From Clostridiales bacterium UBA4362 (GTDB lineage: Bacteria; Bacillota; Clostridia; TANB77; CAG-508), in NCBI GenBank assembly GCA_002393975.1, contig DGSM01000007.1, forward strand, positions 2,265 through 11,096: 8,832 nucleotides of DNA, in the 5' to 3' direction. The position numbers were made by a program, and so were the translations under genes. Shown here piece by piece: positions 1 through 7,355 of the stretch (positions are counted from its first letter, which is position 1; each line of letters opens with the position of its first letter). The notes beneath the pieces are model-generated. The model worked only from the letters and a program-made list of their open reading frames with translations. It did not search any database and was not told where the DNA came from.

Positions 1-464
1 AGTACTCGATAAGGAATATTCTCAATAAATACTTCTGTATTTACTTCCCCCTTATCCTTTTTGTCTGTATTATCAATAGAGACTTTGATTTCTCTAATAA
101 TCTCCATAATATGATTATTCATTTCAATTTTACTAAATGTGCTTACATATTTATCGCTTTTCCATAATATCTTTCCACCCATATCTGTAATAATTAGTGG
201 AAATGGTGAATTTACAAGTGTCGTTTTTGCTGCTTTATTTACATTTAGTGTTAAATCTTTAATTTCTTCAGTTATTTCTTCTTTTCTTTTTCTATTACTA
301 AATATTGCATATGTTATTATTACAGCATAAACAGCAATGCTAGGAATAATTAATCTAAAATTAAGCACACAAATAACAACTAGTAATAAAAAGATTATTA
401 CTAGATATGCAATTGTTTTTTTAGTCAGCTTACTTTCTACGCTTTTCTTTCCCTCGTGCGGCAT
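1..464 (-). CDS. gdpP: Probable c-di-AMP phosphodiesterase GdpP (YybT family), N-terminal part, cut by window edge
   Basis: Reading leftward from the ATG at 464-462, the frame stays open to the window edge (154 codons), so only the N-terminus is present. The protein has a short charged start, two hydrophobic helices (about residues 18-36 and 39-55), a basic/acidic linker (57-70) and then a PAS-like segment (about 76-154) with the motif SPFPLIITDMGGKILW. Two helices followed by this PAS segment is the usual start of GdpP/YybT proteins. These continue into a degenerate GGDEF domain and a DHH-DHHA1 domain that hydrolyses cyclic di-AMP at the membrane; those domains would lie off the left edge and are not seen. 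The start is supported by AGAAGGG at 471-477, six bases upstream, and by a consensus promoter at 577-606. In many Bacillota gdpP sits next to rplI and dnaB, which cannot be tested here. The main alternative is another PAS-containing membrane sensor, such as a histidine kinase. Confidence 0.72.
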   Translation of the reverse strand, partial: MPHEGKKSVESKLTKKTIAYLVIIFLLLVVICVLNFRLIIPSIAVYAVIITYAIFSNRKRKEEITEEIKDLTLNVNKAAKTTLVNSPFPLIITDMGGKILWKSDKYVSTFSKIEMNNHIMEIIREIKVSIDNTDKKDKGEVNTEVFIENIPYRV

Positions 465-552
465 ATAAAACCCTTCTATCTATTTTTTAATAATGGATTT
501 TTCTATATAGTTTATATCATTTTTTTATTTTTTTTACTACCATTATTTTTCT

Positions 553-585
553 TTTTTGTACAAAAATACATGCTATATTATAGCA
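553..585. promoter_or_regulatory. Two adjacent palindromes at the gdpP start point (possible operator)
   Basis: TTTTTGTACAAAAA at 553-566 is a perfect 14-bp palindrome. TGCTATA-T-TATAGCA at 571-585 is a perfect 7+7 palindrome that contains the -10 box. Together they bracket the expected transcription start near 570, where a repressor would block initiation. The dyads are directly visible; the operator role is inference. A -10 box is half of a palindrome in AT-rich DNA, so chance remains possible. Confidence 0.3.
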
Positions 586-606
586 CCGCAAGGCGCAAAT
601 TGTCAA
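577..606 (-). promoter_or_regulatory. Consensus sigma-A promoter of gdpP
   Basis: On the minus strand a perfect -35 box TTGACA (606-601) is followed by an 18-base spacer and a perfect -10 box TATAAT (582-577), preceded by TGC, an extended -10 element. Transcription should begin near 570, leaving a leader of about 105 bases before the ATG at 464. The match to both hexamers is unusually complete for such an AT-rich spacer, so chance is unlikely. The start point itself is inferred. Confidence 0.82.
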
Positions 607-722
607 TTTTCAAAGGCTTTTATTGTTTAATATATATTAAATATTTATTGTCTCAAATAAATGACAAATCAATGACTATATTATTGATATTTTACAAATA
701 CATTTTCATTGCTCTGTTTTCC

Positions 723-750
723 TTGATTTAAAGTAATAAGATGATATTAT
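723..750 (+). promoter_or_regulatory. Probable promoter of the surface-protein gene
   Basis: TTGATT at 723-728, a 16-base spacer and TATTAT at 745-750, with TGA immediately before the -10 (TGATATTAT at 742-750), form an extended -10 promoter. The start point would be near 757, giving a leader of about 36 bases to the ATG at 793. The -35 matches consensus at four of six positions and the -10 at five of six. In such AT-rich DNA this is a reasonable but unproven assignment. Confidence 0.5.
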
Positions 751-792
751 GTATTTTGAATAAGTAAAATATTACCAATTAAGGGAGTAAAT

Positions 793-2358
793 ATGAGATT
801 TTTCAATAAAATAGTTTGTTATTTATCAATTTTATTATTATTATTTTCTTCATTAAGCGTCGTTTCCGCAAAAGAAAATGGCCAAGCTAAGGTAGAAGTA
901 ACTAATTTTAAAATACCAGTTGTTGGTCAAGCACCTAGTTTTGATTTTGATATTATAGCTACTGATGAAAATAGTAATAATTTCAATGAAGCTGGTCTTA
1001 TGTGTTGGATAGAATTGGATTTATCTATTGATGAAACTCATGAATTAATTTCTACTTTATTCGATACTGTTATGACTATGAAAAATTCAGATTTAGATAT
1101 AGAAGGTCTTCCCGAGATTGAAAATCAGGATTATTATAAAGAAAAGCTAAAAAAAATAAGGATTTTACCTAACGAAAAATATGGTTCAATGCCTTCTGAA
1201 TCAGTCATCTCTGAAATCCAAGGCTCTGAAATCGAAGTAAGTACTTTAGATAAATTTTTACCAAACAAAACCTATCTAGCCTTATTTGTGGCAGCTTCAA
1301 CAATAGATCCTATTAATGATGGAACTGCATCGCTAGCACCAAATCCTTCTAGTGGTCTTGAAAATGCATTATTAGGAGCAACCCCTTCTAATAATCCAAA
1401 CTCATCTCCTAATGAACCAATCATAGATACTGATTTAGATTTATCGATAAATGGAAAATCTAAAAATGTAAAAGGTGCTTATCTAAATTTCAATGGTCAA
1501 AAAGTAATAATTATGTATGCATTATATAATGCTATTCCCCCTTATCAAGATATTAAAGCAAATATCAATTGGCATGCTTCAAAAGACAAAATTCCTAATT
1601 CATTAGTTTTAAAGCTAATGAACGGCTCTAATGTTGTTAAAGAACAGGTGATTACTAAAGAAAATGCAATTAAAGATGATATTTGGGAATATAGTTTTAC
1701 GGAATGTCCTACTGTAGATGAAAATGGCAATGAGATAACTTACACATTAAATTATGAAGAAACTAACGAAGGTGACTTAAGATATTTCAATACAGAGATT
1801 AATGGCTTTACTATGGAAAATACATTTGAAGGACCAGAAATTAATTCTAATGTTAAAATGAAATCTAAATTAAATAAAGATTCTAATAATGTAAAATATA
1901 GAATTGATTATAATGCATCAATAAAGAAGTATTCAGGAAATGCTGATGTAGTATTAACAACAACACTACCATTTGCAATAGATGAAGCAAAATCAGACTT
2001 AGATGATGGAACATATGATGCTAAAACAAAAACAATTACATGGACATATACAATAGAAAATATAGATAAAATGTATGATTATAGTACAACCAAAAATATA
2101 GATCTTTATGCAACAGCAGTACTACCATATGCAATAGAAGCAAAGACTGTTGGAGAAGTTACTTTATCAGATGCAGAAGGTTTTAGCGAAGCAGTAGATG
2201 CAGTAGACATTATTGAGGCGGGAACAGGAAATCCAAAGACAGGAGATATTAATTTACAAAAATATTTATCAATAGGATTAATAGGACTTGCTGCAATATT
2301 AATGGTAGTATCAATAAGAAGAAAATATAGTACTAGAAAGAAAAATGTTCAATTCTAA
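793..2358 (+). CDS. Sortase-anchored surface protein with Cna_B-like domain and NPKTG sorting signal
   Basis: This complete 521-residue secreted cell-wall protein starts at the ATG at 793, supported by AAGGGAG at 781-787 (five-base spacing). Residues 1-26 form a signal peptide: basic start, hydrophobic core, and VSA before the expected cleavage at 26/27. Residues 27-175 are an unrecognised N-terminal module, followed by a Pro/Asn/Ser-rich linker (about 176-214). Residues about 254-345 resemble a Cna_B fold: INW near 260, LVLKLMNG, WEYSF at 298-302, DENGNEITYTL, and MENTF at the end. The Lys usually two residues before the Trp is Ile258 here, so an intramolecular isopeptide bond is uncertain. 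Residues 350-470 form a second beta-rich module. The C-terminus is NPKTG (480-484), a helix (about 490-507) and a basic tail, the substrate pattern of a sortase. NPKTG is the signal of Bacillus anthracis IsdC, anchored by sortase B, but the sortase here is not in the window. Its ligand is unknown. Codon choice changes near residue 350-375. Confidence 0.9.
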   Translation: MRFFNKIVCYLSILLLLFSSLSVVSAKENGQAKVEVTNFKIPVVGQAPSFDFDIIATDENSNNFNEAGLMCWIELDLSIDETHELISTLFDTVMTMKNSDLDIEGLPEIENQDYYKEKLKKIRILPNEKYGSMPSESVISEIQGSEIEVSTLDKFLPNKTYLALFVAASTIDPINDGTASLAPNPSSGLENALLGATPSNNPNSSPNEPIIDTDLDLSINGKSKNVKGAYLNFNGQKVIIMYALYNAIPPYQDIKANINWHASKDKIPNSLVLKLMNGSNVVKEQVITKENAIKDDIWEYSFTECPTVDENGNEITYTLNYEETNEGDLRYFNTEINGFTMENTFEGPEINSNVKMKSKLNKDSNNVKYRIDYNASIKKYSGNADVVLTTTLPFAIDEAKSDLDDGTYDAKTKTITWTYTIENIDKMYDYSTTKNIDLYATAVLPYAIEAKTVGEVTLSDAEGFSEAVDAVDIIEAGTGNPKTGDINLQKYLSIGLIGLAAILMVVSIRRKYSTRKKNVQF

Positions 2359-2388
2359 TGAAGAATTTATCAATTAAATCTAAATATC

Positions 2389-2423
2389 AAAAATACCTTA
2401 GGTAAAACCTAAGGTATTTTTTT
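2389..2423. terminator. Bidirectional intrinsic terminator between convergent genes
   Basis: A perfect 14-bp stem (2389-2402 with 2408-2421, core TACCTTAGG/CCTAAGGTA) closes a five-base loop TAAAA. On the plus strand it runs into seven T residues (2417-2423). On the minus strand it ends with five T residues (complement of 2389-2393). It lies 30 bases after the surface-protein stop and about 60 bases after the stop of the convergent minus-strand gene, so it should end both transcripts. Confidence 0.93.
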
Positions 2424-2483
2424 ATTTGTTATAAAATTTTCTTTTTCAATTCTTTTCAATTTTAAACTATATAACTACATACA

Positions 2484-3614
2484 TTATCTATCAAAATCCG
2501 AATCATTCAGCCCAGGAAGTGTGGTTTCTGTGTTTTCAGCAGTAACTCCTGGAAGAGTTGTTGTTTTTTGTTCCCTATTATTTAATAGTGAAGTAATATG
2601 GTCGCAAGCTATATCTAATTGGTCTATTAGTTTCTTCTCTCCATCTGTTAAAACTTTTTTACCTGGATAAGCAATGCTTTGGTCAAAACTATCCATAATA
2701 GTTTTTGTTGCAACCCCTTGTCTTGCTTGAGCCATGTAATTTCCAGCATCATCAGTTAATTGACTAATGTGTAAAGGAAGTAGAACTTCAGTTGCATCAT
2801 GGTTAACTGCACTATTATTTAATCCTCTATACATTACACTTGAAATAATAACTGGGAATGCTTTTCCTTTTGAATAATAATCCTCTAATGTATGTTTAGT
2901 AGTTTCATCTCTTCTACAATATTCAAAGAAATTTGGATTAATACTTCTAAATTCTTCATGAAGAGGATCATATTTAAGTTTATCTCTAAATATCTTTAAT
3001 AAAGCAGGATGTTCTGCTGATCTATCAATTGTACTATCTTCTAAGTCAGTAAATGAAACACTTGTAAATTGTTCATTAAACTTTACCTTAGGAGCACCAA
3101 TAAATATTGCAAATACTTGTGATAGAATTTGTCTTTTTTCTTCTTCACTATAACCAACTCTTGTAAGAAGATCTAATAATTGATCTTCAATTCTATTTGC
3201 TTCAAATGCACCATTTCCAAAAGTAGCAATGTTTACATTTCTCATGTTTTTCATTGCTCTTGTTGGATGAATCTTAGCAAAATTATTATGAACTAATGGT
3301 CCTAAATATTGATCTACAAAGTCCTCTATCTCCTGTTTCTTGCTATGGTTGCTAGGTAAAACAGAATGATATGAAACTAAATTAATTGGAAAGTTTTCCA
3401 TACTAATACTGGCATTATCAGCTTCTTGAGTTCTAAGTCTTAAAACATTTGCTAAATAATTAGTAGTTTTTTTGGCTACACTTCTAGAAGAAGGATCATC
3501 ACCTATGCAAAGTAACACTGGGCCTCTCATAAAAGGATTGTTACCAAAAGTTACTTTTTGAGAGCCATATGGATTTTCACTTGTCTTTTGTTTCTTCTCA
3601 TATAATTCAATCAT
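2484..3614 (-). CDS. Unrecognised 376-residue cytoplasmic protein downstream of rpoC
   Basis: I do not recognise this protein. It starts at the ATG at 3614-3612, with AGGGAG at 3625-3620 and a five-base spacer, and ends in TAA. No signal peptide or membrane helix is visible, so it is probably cytoplasmic. Hydrophobic beta-like segments alternate with helical, charged stretches: GPVLLCIGDD (31-40), INLVSYHSV (77-85), VNIATFGNGAFEANR (127-141), VFAIFIGAPKV (167-177), FPVIISSVMYRG (253-264). This suggests an alpha/beta fold. GDDPSSRS (38-45) and FGNGAFEANR are the most motif-like loops. The C-terminal 30 residues look disordered and hold a short repeat, TTTLPGV / TTLPGL (351-368). This is not a sortase signal because no helix follows. 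It is co-oriented with rpoC, 100 bases behind it, and shares the terminator at 2389-2423, so it may be co-transcribed with rpoBC, subject to the hairpin in between. A role linked to transcription is only suggested by position. Confidence 0.88.
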   Translation of the reverse strand: MIELYEKKQKTSENPYGSQKVTFGNNPFMRGPVLLCIGDDPSSRSVAKKTTNYLANVLRLRTQEADNASISMENFPINLVSYHSVLPSNHSKKQEIEDFVDQYLGPLVHNNFAKIHPTRAMKNMRNVNIATFGNGAFEANRIEDQLLDLLTRVGYSEEEKRQILSQVFAIFIGAPKVKFNEQFTSVSFTDLEDSTIDRSAEHPALLKIFRDKLKYDPLHEEFRSINPNFFEYCRRDETTKHTLEDYYSKGKAFPVIISSVMYRGLNNSAVNHDATEVLLPLHISQLTDDAGNYMAQARQGVATKTIMDSFDQSIAYPGKKVLTDGEKKLIDQLDIACDHITSLLNNREQKTTTLPGVTAENTETTLPGLNDSDFDR

Positions 3615-3628
3615 AAAAACTCCCTGTC

Positions 3629-3678
3629 AAAAATATGGGAAATAAATCCTACTTTTAGGTAGAATTCATTCCCCACAT
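3629..3678 (-). terminator. Hairpin with U-run between rpoC and the downstream gene: possible attenuator or partial terminator
   Basis: In the minus-strand transcript 3678-3659 pairs with 3652-3633 over 20 continuous base pairs, closing a six-base loop CUAAAA. The lower stem contains GGG/CCC. Four pairs are G-U on this strand (3663/3648, 3667/3644, 3671/3640, 3676/3635) and would be C-A mismatches on the other strand, so the structure fits minus-strand RNA. The stem runs into UUUUU (3633-3629), as in an intrinsic terminator. Only three bases separate the U-run from the ribosome binding site of the next gene (3625-3620), so any promoter for that gene would have to lie before the hairpin. Read-through, attenuation or RNA processing are all possible. 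Confidence 0.6.
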
Positions 3679-3714
3679 ATGAATCTAAAAAATATTATAT
3701 CTTAAATATCTTAA

Positions 3715-6700
3715 TTAGTTATTTTCATCTAGTATTTCATCTATTTTTGATGGTGCTTTAGAATTAGTATCTTCAACTTCCTCAGTACTAATATAAGTAT
3801 TTTGATATTTACCCATACCAGTTCCTGCTGGAATAAGCTTACCGATAATAACATTTTCTTTAAGTCCAATCAAATTATCTGTCTTACCTTTGATAGCAGC
3901 ATCTGTTAATACTCTTGTTGTCTCTTGGAATGAAGCAGCTGATAAGAAACTATCAGTAGCAAGAGAAGCTTTTGTAATACCAAGAAGAATTCTCTTAGCC
4001 TCAATCTTCTTTCCACCTTCAGCTTCTATTTTCTTGTTTTCATCTTCAACATCATTAATATCTTGAAGAGTTCCAATCAAGAATTTAGAATCTCCGCTAT
4101 CTTGTATTCTAACTTTCTTAAGCATTTGTCTTGCAATAACTTCTATATGTTTATCATTGATGTCAACACCTTGATTTCTATAACATTTTTGAATTTCTTG
4201 AACAAGATATTCATGAACACCATTAGGTCCTTTAATGATAAGTATTTCATTAGGATTAATAGAACCTTCTATTAATGGATCACCAGCTTTAATCTCATCT
4301 CCATCATTAACAATAATCTTTGATCCAAATGGAATTGAGTAGCTCTTGCTGTCTTCTTTGCTTGTAACTGTGATCTTCTTCTTTTTCTGTTCTTCTGAAA
4401 TAGAAACTTTACCATCAATTTCAGTAATAATTGCACATCCCTTAGGTTTACGAGCTTCAAATAGCTCCTCAACTCTAGGAAGACCTTGGGTAATATCTGC
4501 ACCACCTGCAACACCACCAGAGTGGATAGTTCTCATAGTAAGCTGTGTACCAGGCTCACCAATTGATTGTGCAGCTATAGTTCCAACTGGTTCTCCAACT
4601 CTAACTAAATCATGTGTTGCAAGGCTCATACCATAGCACTTACTACATACACCATGTTTTGTTCTACAGTTTAATGGAGATCTAACTTTTACTCTTTCAA
4701 TTCCAGCTTCAACGATTTTTTCAGCTATTTTTTCTGTAATCATTGTGTTAGAATCTACTATTAATTCTCCTGTTTCAGGATTTGAAATATCTTGTAATGG
4801 GTATCTACCAACTAATCTTTCTTGAAGTCCTTCAATTACTTGATTTCCATCTTTAATTTCATAAACTTCAAGTCCGTCTGTTGTACCACAATCATCTTCT
4901 CTGATAATAATATCTTGAGAAACATCAACTAATCTTCTAGTTAAGTAACCAGAGTCAGCAGTTCTAAGAGCTGTATCAGAAAGTCCTTTACGAGCTCCAT
5001 GGGCAGAAATGAAATATTCCTGTGCATCTAGACCTTCTCTGAATGATGATTTAATAGGAATTTCAACTGTTTTACCAGTAGTAGAAGCCATAAGACCTCT
5101 CATACCAGCAACCTGACGTAACTGTGATATATTACCACGGGCACCAGATGTACTCATCATGAATATTGGGTTTAAGTCATCAAAGTTTTCTGTCATTTTT
5201 TGAGCAACTTTATCAGTTGTTTCTTCCCAAATCTTAATTACGCTCATGTAACGCTCATTATCTGTAATTAAACCACGTGCAAATTGTTTAGAAACATTAT
5301 CAACTTGTTGTTGTCCTTCTGCTAATAATTCTTTCTTCTCTTCTGGAATCTTAACATCATCTAGAGAAACTGTCATACCTGCAGTAGTACAATATCTATA
5401 TCCTGTTGATTTAATATAATCTAGTAATTGGCATGTTCTGTCTAATCCATGAGCTGCGAAACATTTTCCAATAAGTTTCTTTAACATTTTCTTGTTAACA
5501 GAAAAAGAAACTTCTGGTTGGAATTTATTTTCTTTCTTACTTCTATCAACAAAGCCTAAATCTTGAGGAATTCCTTTATTATAGATAAGTCTACCAATAG
5601 TTGTTTCAACTATTCCGTGATCTATCTCATTTCCTTCCTCATCTTTTTCGCTCATTCTAACTCTAATCTTAGCATGAACACCAATATCATGGTTAGCATA
5701 AGCCATTTCAGCTTCTTCTGGAGATGAGAAGCACATTCCAGCACCTTTAGTACCTTTTCTTTCAGTATCTTCAGGTGTATCTGTTTCTTCTGCTTCAACA
5801 TCCATTGTTAAGTAGTAAGCTCCTAAAATCATATCTTGTGATGGCTCTGTAATTGGAGCACCATCAGATGGTTTTAATAGGTTGTTTGTAGAAAGCATTA
5901 AGTATCTAGCTTCTGCTTGAGCTTCTGGTGATAATGGTAAGTGAATAGCCATCTGGTCACCATCGAAGTCAGCATTGAATGCTGTACAAACTAATGGATG
6001 TAATTTAATTGCTCTACCTTCAACAAGTACTGGTTCAAATGCTTGAATACCAAGTCTATGAAGTGTAGGAGCACGGTTTAGTAATACTGGATGGTCGTGA
6101 ATAACTTCCTCTAGTACATCCCAAACCTCTGGATCTAATCTTTCAACCATTCTCTTAGCACCTTTAATATTATGTGCTAATCCTCTTGAGCAAAGCTCTT
6201 TCATAACGAATGGTTTGAATAACTCAACTGCCATTTCCTTTGGAACACCGCATTGATAAATTTTAAGTTCAGGTCCAACAACGATAACTGAACGTCCAGA
6301 ATAGTCAACACGTTTTCCAAGTAAGTTTTGACGGAAACGTCCTTGTTTACCTTTAAGCATGTCTGATAAAGATTTTAAAGGTCTTCCACCAGCACCAGTA
6401 ACAGGTCTTCCACGTCTTGAATTATCTATAAGAGCATCTACTGATTCTTGAAGCATTCTTTTTTCATTTCTAACAATGATTTCTGGAGCTCCTAATTCTA
6501 ATAGTCTCTTAAGTCTGTTATTTCTATTAATAACTCTTCTATAAAGGTCATTTAAATCTGATGTAGCAAATCTACCACCATCTAATTGAACCATAGGTCT
6601 TAAATCTGGTGGGATTACAGGAATACAATTCATAACCATCCATTCAGGTTTGTTTCCTGATAATCTGAAAGCTTCTATAGTATCAAGTCTTTTAACAATT

Positions 6701-7317
6701 TTAGCTTTCTTTTGCTCGCTAGCTTTAGCTAATTGTTTTCTTAAAGATTTTGATAATTCTTCAATATCAACTTCTGCAAGTAACTTTCCTAAAGCTTCTG
6801 CACCCATCTCAGCTTTGAAAGAATCTTCACCATATTTTTCTTCAGCTTCAACGTACTCTTTTTCATTCAAAATTTGATATTTTTGAAGTCCTGAAGTACC
6901 TGGATCTGTAACAATATATGATGCAAAATATACTACTCTTTCAACAGCTCTTGGTGAGATATCAAGCATTAAAGCTATTCTGTTAGGAATACCTTTGAAA
7001 TACCATATATGGGCAATTGGAGCTGCAAGCTCTATATGTCCCATTCTCTCTCTTCTTACTTTAGATTTTGTAACTTCAACGCCACATCTATCGCAAACAA
7101 CGCCTTTGTATCTTATTCTCTTGTATTTACCACAATGGCACTCCCAGTCTTTAACTGGTCCAAATATTCTTTCGCAAAATAGACCATCTTTTTCTGGTTT
7201 TAAAGTTCTATAGTTAATGGTTTCAGGCTTTTTAACTTCACCTTTAGACCACATTCTAATAGTTTCATCAGAAGCAAGGCCTATTTGAATCTTGCTTAAA
7301 TTATCTAATTCTTCCAC
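3715..7317 (-). CDS. rpoC: DNA-directed RNA polymerase subunit beta-prime
   Basis: The complete 1200-residue beta-prime subunit forms the catalytic half of RNA polymerase with the beta subunit encoded just upstream. The N-terminal zinc ribbon has Cys60, Cys62, Cys75 and Cys78 (CHCGKYKR ... CDRCGV). The active-site loop NADFDGDQMA places the magnesium-binding Asp residues at 450, 452 and 454. The rudder/switch region (RFRQNLLGKRVDYSGRSVI, about 327-345), the bridge-helix and trigger-loop region (about 755-800, with EGLDAQEYFISAHGARKG), and the second zinc site (Cys810, Cys884, Cys891, Cys894) are all intact. Length and order are normal for Bacillota, with no large insertion. The start is GTG at 7317-7315; an in-frame TAG lies five codons upstream with no other start codon between, and the next Met is residue 22, inside conserved sequence. 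The gene follows rpoB after an unusually long 148-base spacer and ends in TAA. Confidence 0.99.
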   Translation of the reverse strand: MEELDNLSKIQIGLASDETIRMWSKGEVKKPETINYRTLKPEKDGLFCERIFGPVKDWECHCGKYKRIRYKGVVCDRCGVEVTKSKVRRERMGHIELAAPIAHIWYFKGIPNRIALMLDISPRAVERVVYFASYIVTDPGTSGLQKYQILNEKEYVEAEEKYGEDSFKAEMGAEALGKLLAEVDIEELSKSLRKQLAKASEQKKAKIVKRLDTIEAFRLSGNKPEWMVMNCIPVIPPDLRPMVQLDGGRFATSDLNDLYRRVINRNNRLKRLLELGAPEIIVRNEKRMLQESVDALIDNSRRGRPVTGAGGRPLKSLSDMLKGKQGRFRQNLLGKRVDYSGRSVIVVGPELKIYQCGVPKEMAVELFKPFVMKELCSRGLAHNIKGAKRMVERLDPEVWDVLEEVIHDHPVLLNRAPTLHRLGIQAFEPVLVEGRAIKLHPLVCTAFNADFDGDQMAIHLPLSPEAQAEARYLMLSTNNLLKPSDGAPITEPSQDMILGAYYLTMDVEAEETDTPEDTERKGTKGAGMCFSSPEEAEMAYANHDIGVHAKIRVRMSEKDEEGNEIDHGIVETTIGRLIYNKGIPQDLGFVDRSKKENKFQPEVSFSVNKKMLKKLIGKCFAAHGLDRTCQLLDYIKSTGYRYCTTAGMTVSLDDVKIPEEKKELLAEGQQQVDNVSKQFARGLITDNERYMSVIKIWEETTDKVAQKMTENFDDLNPIFMMSTSGARGNISQLRQVAGMRGLMASTTGKTVEIPIKSSFREGLDAQEYFISAHGARKGLSDTALRTADSGYLTRRLVDVSQDIIIREDDCGTTDGLEVYEIKDGNQVIEGLQERLVGRYPLQDISNPETGELIVDSNTMITEKIAEKIVEAGIERVKVRSPLNCRTKHGVCSKCYGMSLATHDLVRVGEPVGTIAAQSIGEPGTQLTMRTIHSGGVAGGADITQGLPRVEELFEARKPKGCAIITEIDGKVSISEEQKKKKITVTSKEDSKSYSIPFGSKIIVNDGDEIKAGDPLIEGSINPNEILIIKGPNGVHEYLVQEIQKCYRNQGVDINDKHIEVIARQMLKKVRIQDSGDSKFLIGTLQDINDVEDENKKIEAEGGKKIEAKRILLGITKASLATDSFLSAASFQETTRVLTDAAIKGKTDNLIGLKENVIIGKLIPAGTGMGKYQNTYISTEEVEDTNSKAPSKIDEILDENN

Positions 7318-7328
7318 TGAAAATTTTG

Positions 7329-7334
7329 CCCCCT
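7329..7334 (-). promoter_or_regulatory. Ribosome binding site of rpoC, with long spacing to a GTG start
   Basis: AGGGGG at 7334-7329 is the only purine-rich site before rpoC. It lies 11 bases from the GTG at 7317, longer than the five or six bases seen for the other genes here. Its first two bases, with the preceding T, form an in-frame TAG, so translation cannot begin further upstream. The long spacing and GTG codon suggest somewhat reduced initiation; that is inference. Confidence 0.6.
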
Positions 7335-7355
7335 AAAATATTTTTTTATCTAGGT

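Larger units (their letters stand above)
465..792. other. Divergent intergenic region between gdpP and the surface-protein gene
   Basis: This 328-base, very AT-rich stretch separates two divergently transcribed genes. It contains the gdpP promoter and leader (465-606) and the surface-protein promoter and leader (723-792). Between about 607 and 722 I see no convincing gene, RNA structure or promoter. An open frame from the GTG at 456 runs through it, but it has no ribosome binding site, is made almost entirely of Phe/Leu/Ile/Tyr codons expected from T-rich DNA, and overlaps the gdpP start. I do not regard it as a gene. Confidence 0.7.

Noticed and set aside
139..330. Plus-strand open frame of 63 codons
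   Set aside because: It lies wholly antisense to gdpP, which has a continuous frame, ribosome binding site, promoter and recognisable domains.
667..685. Inverted repeat ATCAAT / ATTGAT in the divergent spacer
   Set aside because: Six-base arms in AT-rich DNA are expected by chance, and it does not overlap either promoter.
456..731. Plus-strand open frame of 91 codons starting with GTG
   Set aside because: It has no ribosome binding site, overlaps the gdpP start on the opposite strand, and its Phe/Leu/Ile/Tyr-rich product is what T-rich spacer DNA gives by chance.
1545..1730. Minus-strand open frame of 61 codons inside the surface-protein gene
   Set aside because: It is antisense to a clear coding region and has no ribosome binding site or family resemblance.
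3318..3678. Long hairpin after rpoC as a small inverted-repeat transposon relic
   Set aside because: The loop is only six bases, there is no target duplication, and the mismatches are all G-U on the transcribed strand, which fits RNA structure better than DNA repeat ends.
3694..3699. TATAAT on the minus strand as a promoter for the unknown gene
   Set aside because: It has no acceptable -35 at 16-18 bases, and TATAAT arises easily in this AT-rich stretch; kept only as a possibility in the hairpin finding.
4063..7213. Several short open frames on both strands within rpoC
   Set aside because: They are shadows of rpoC, which is intact and conserved over its full length; none has its own start signals.
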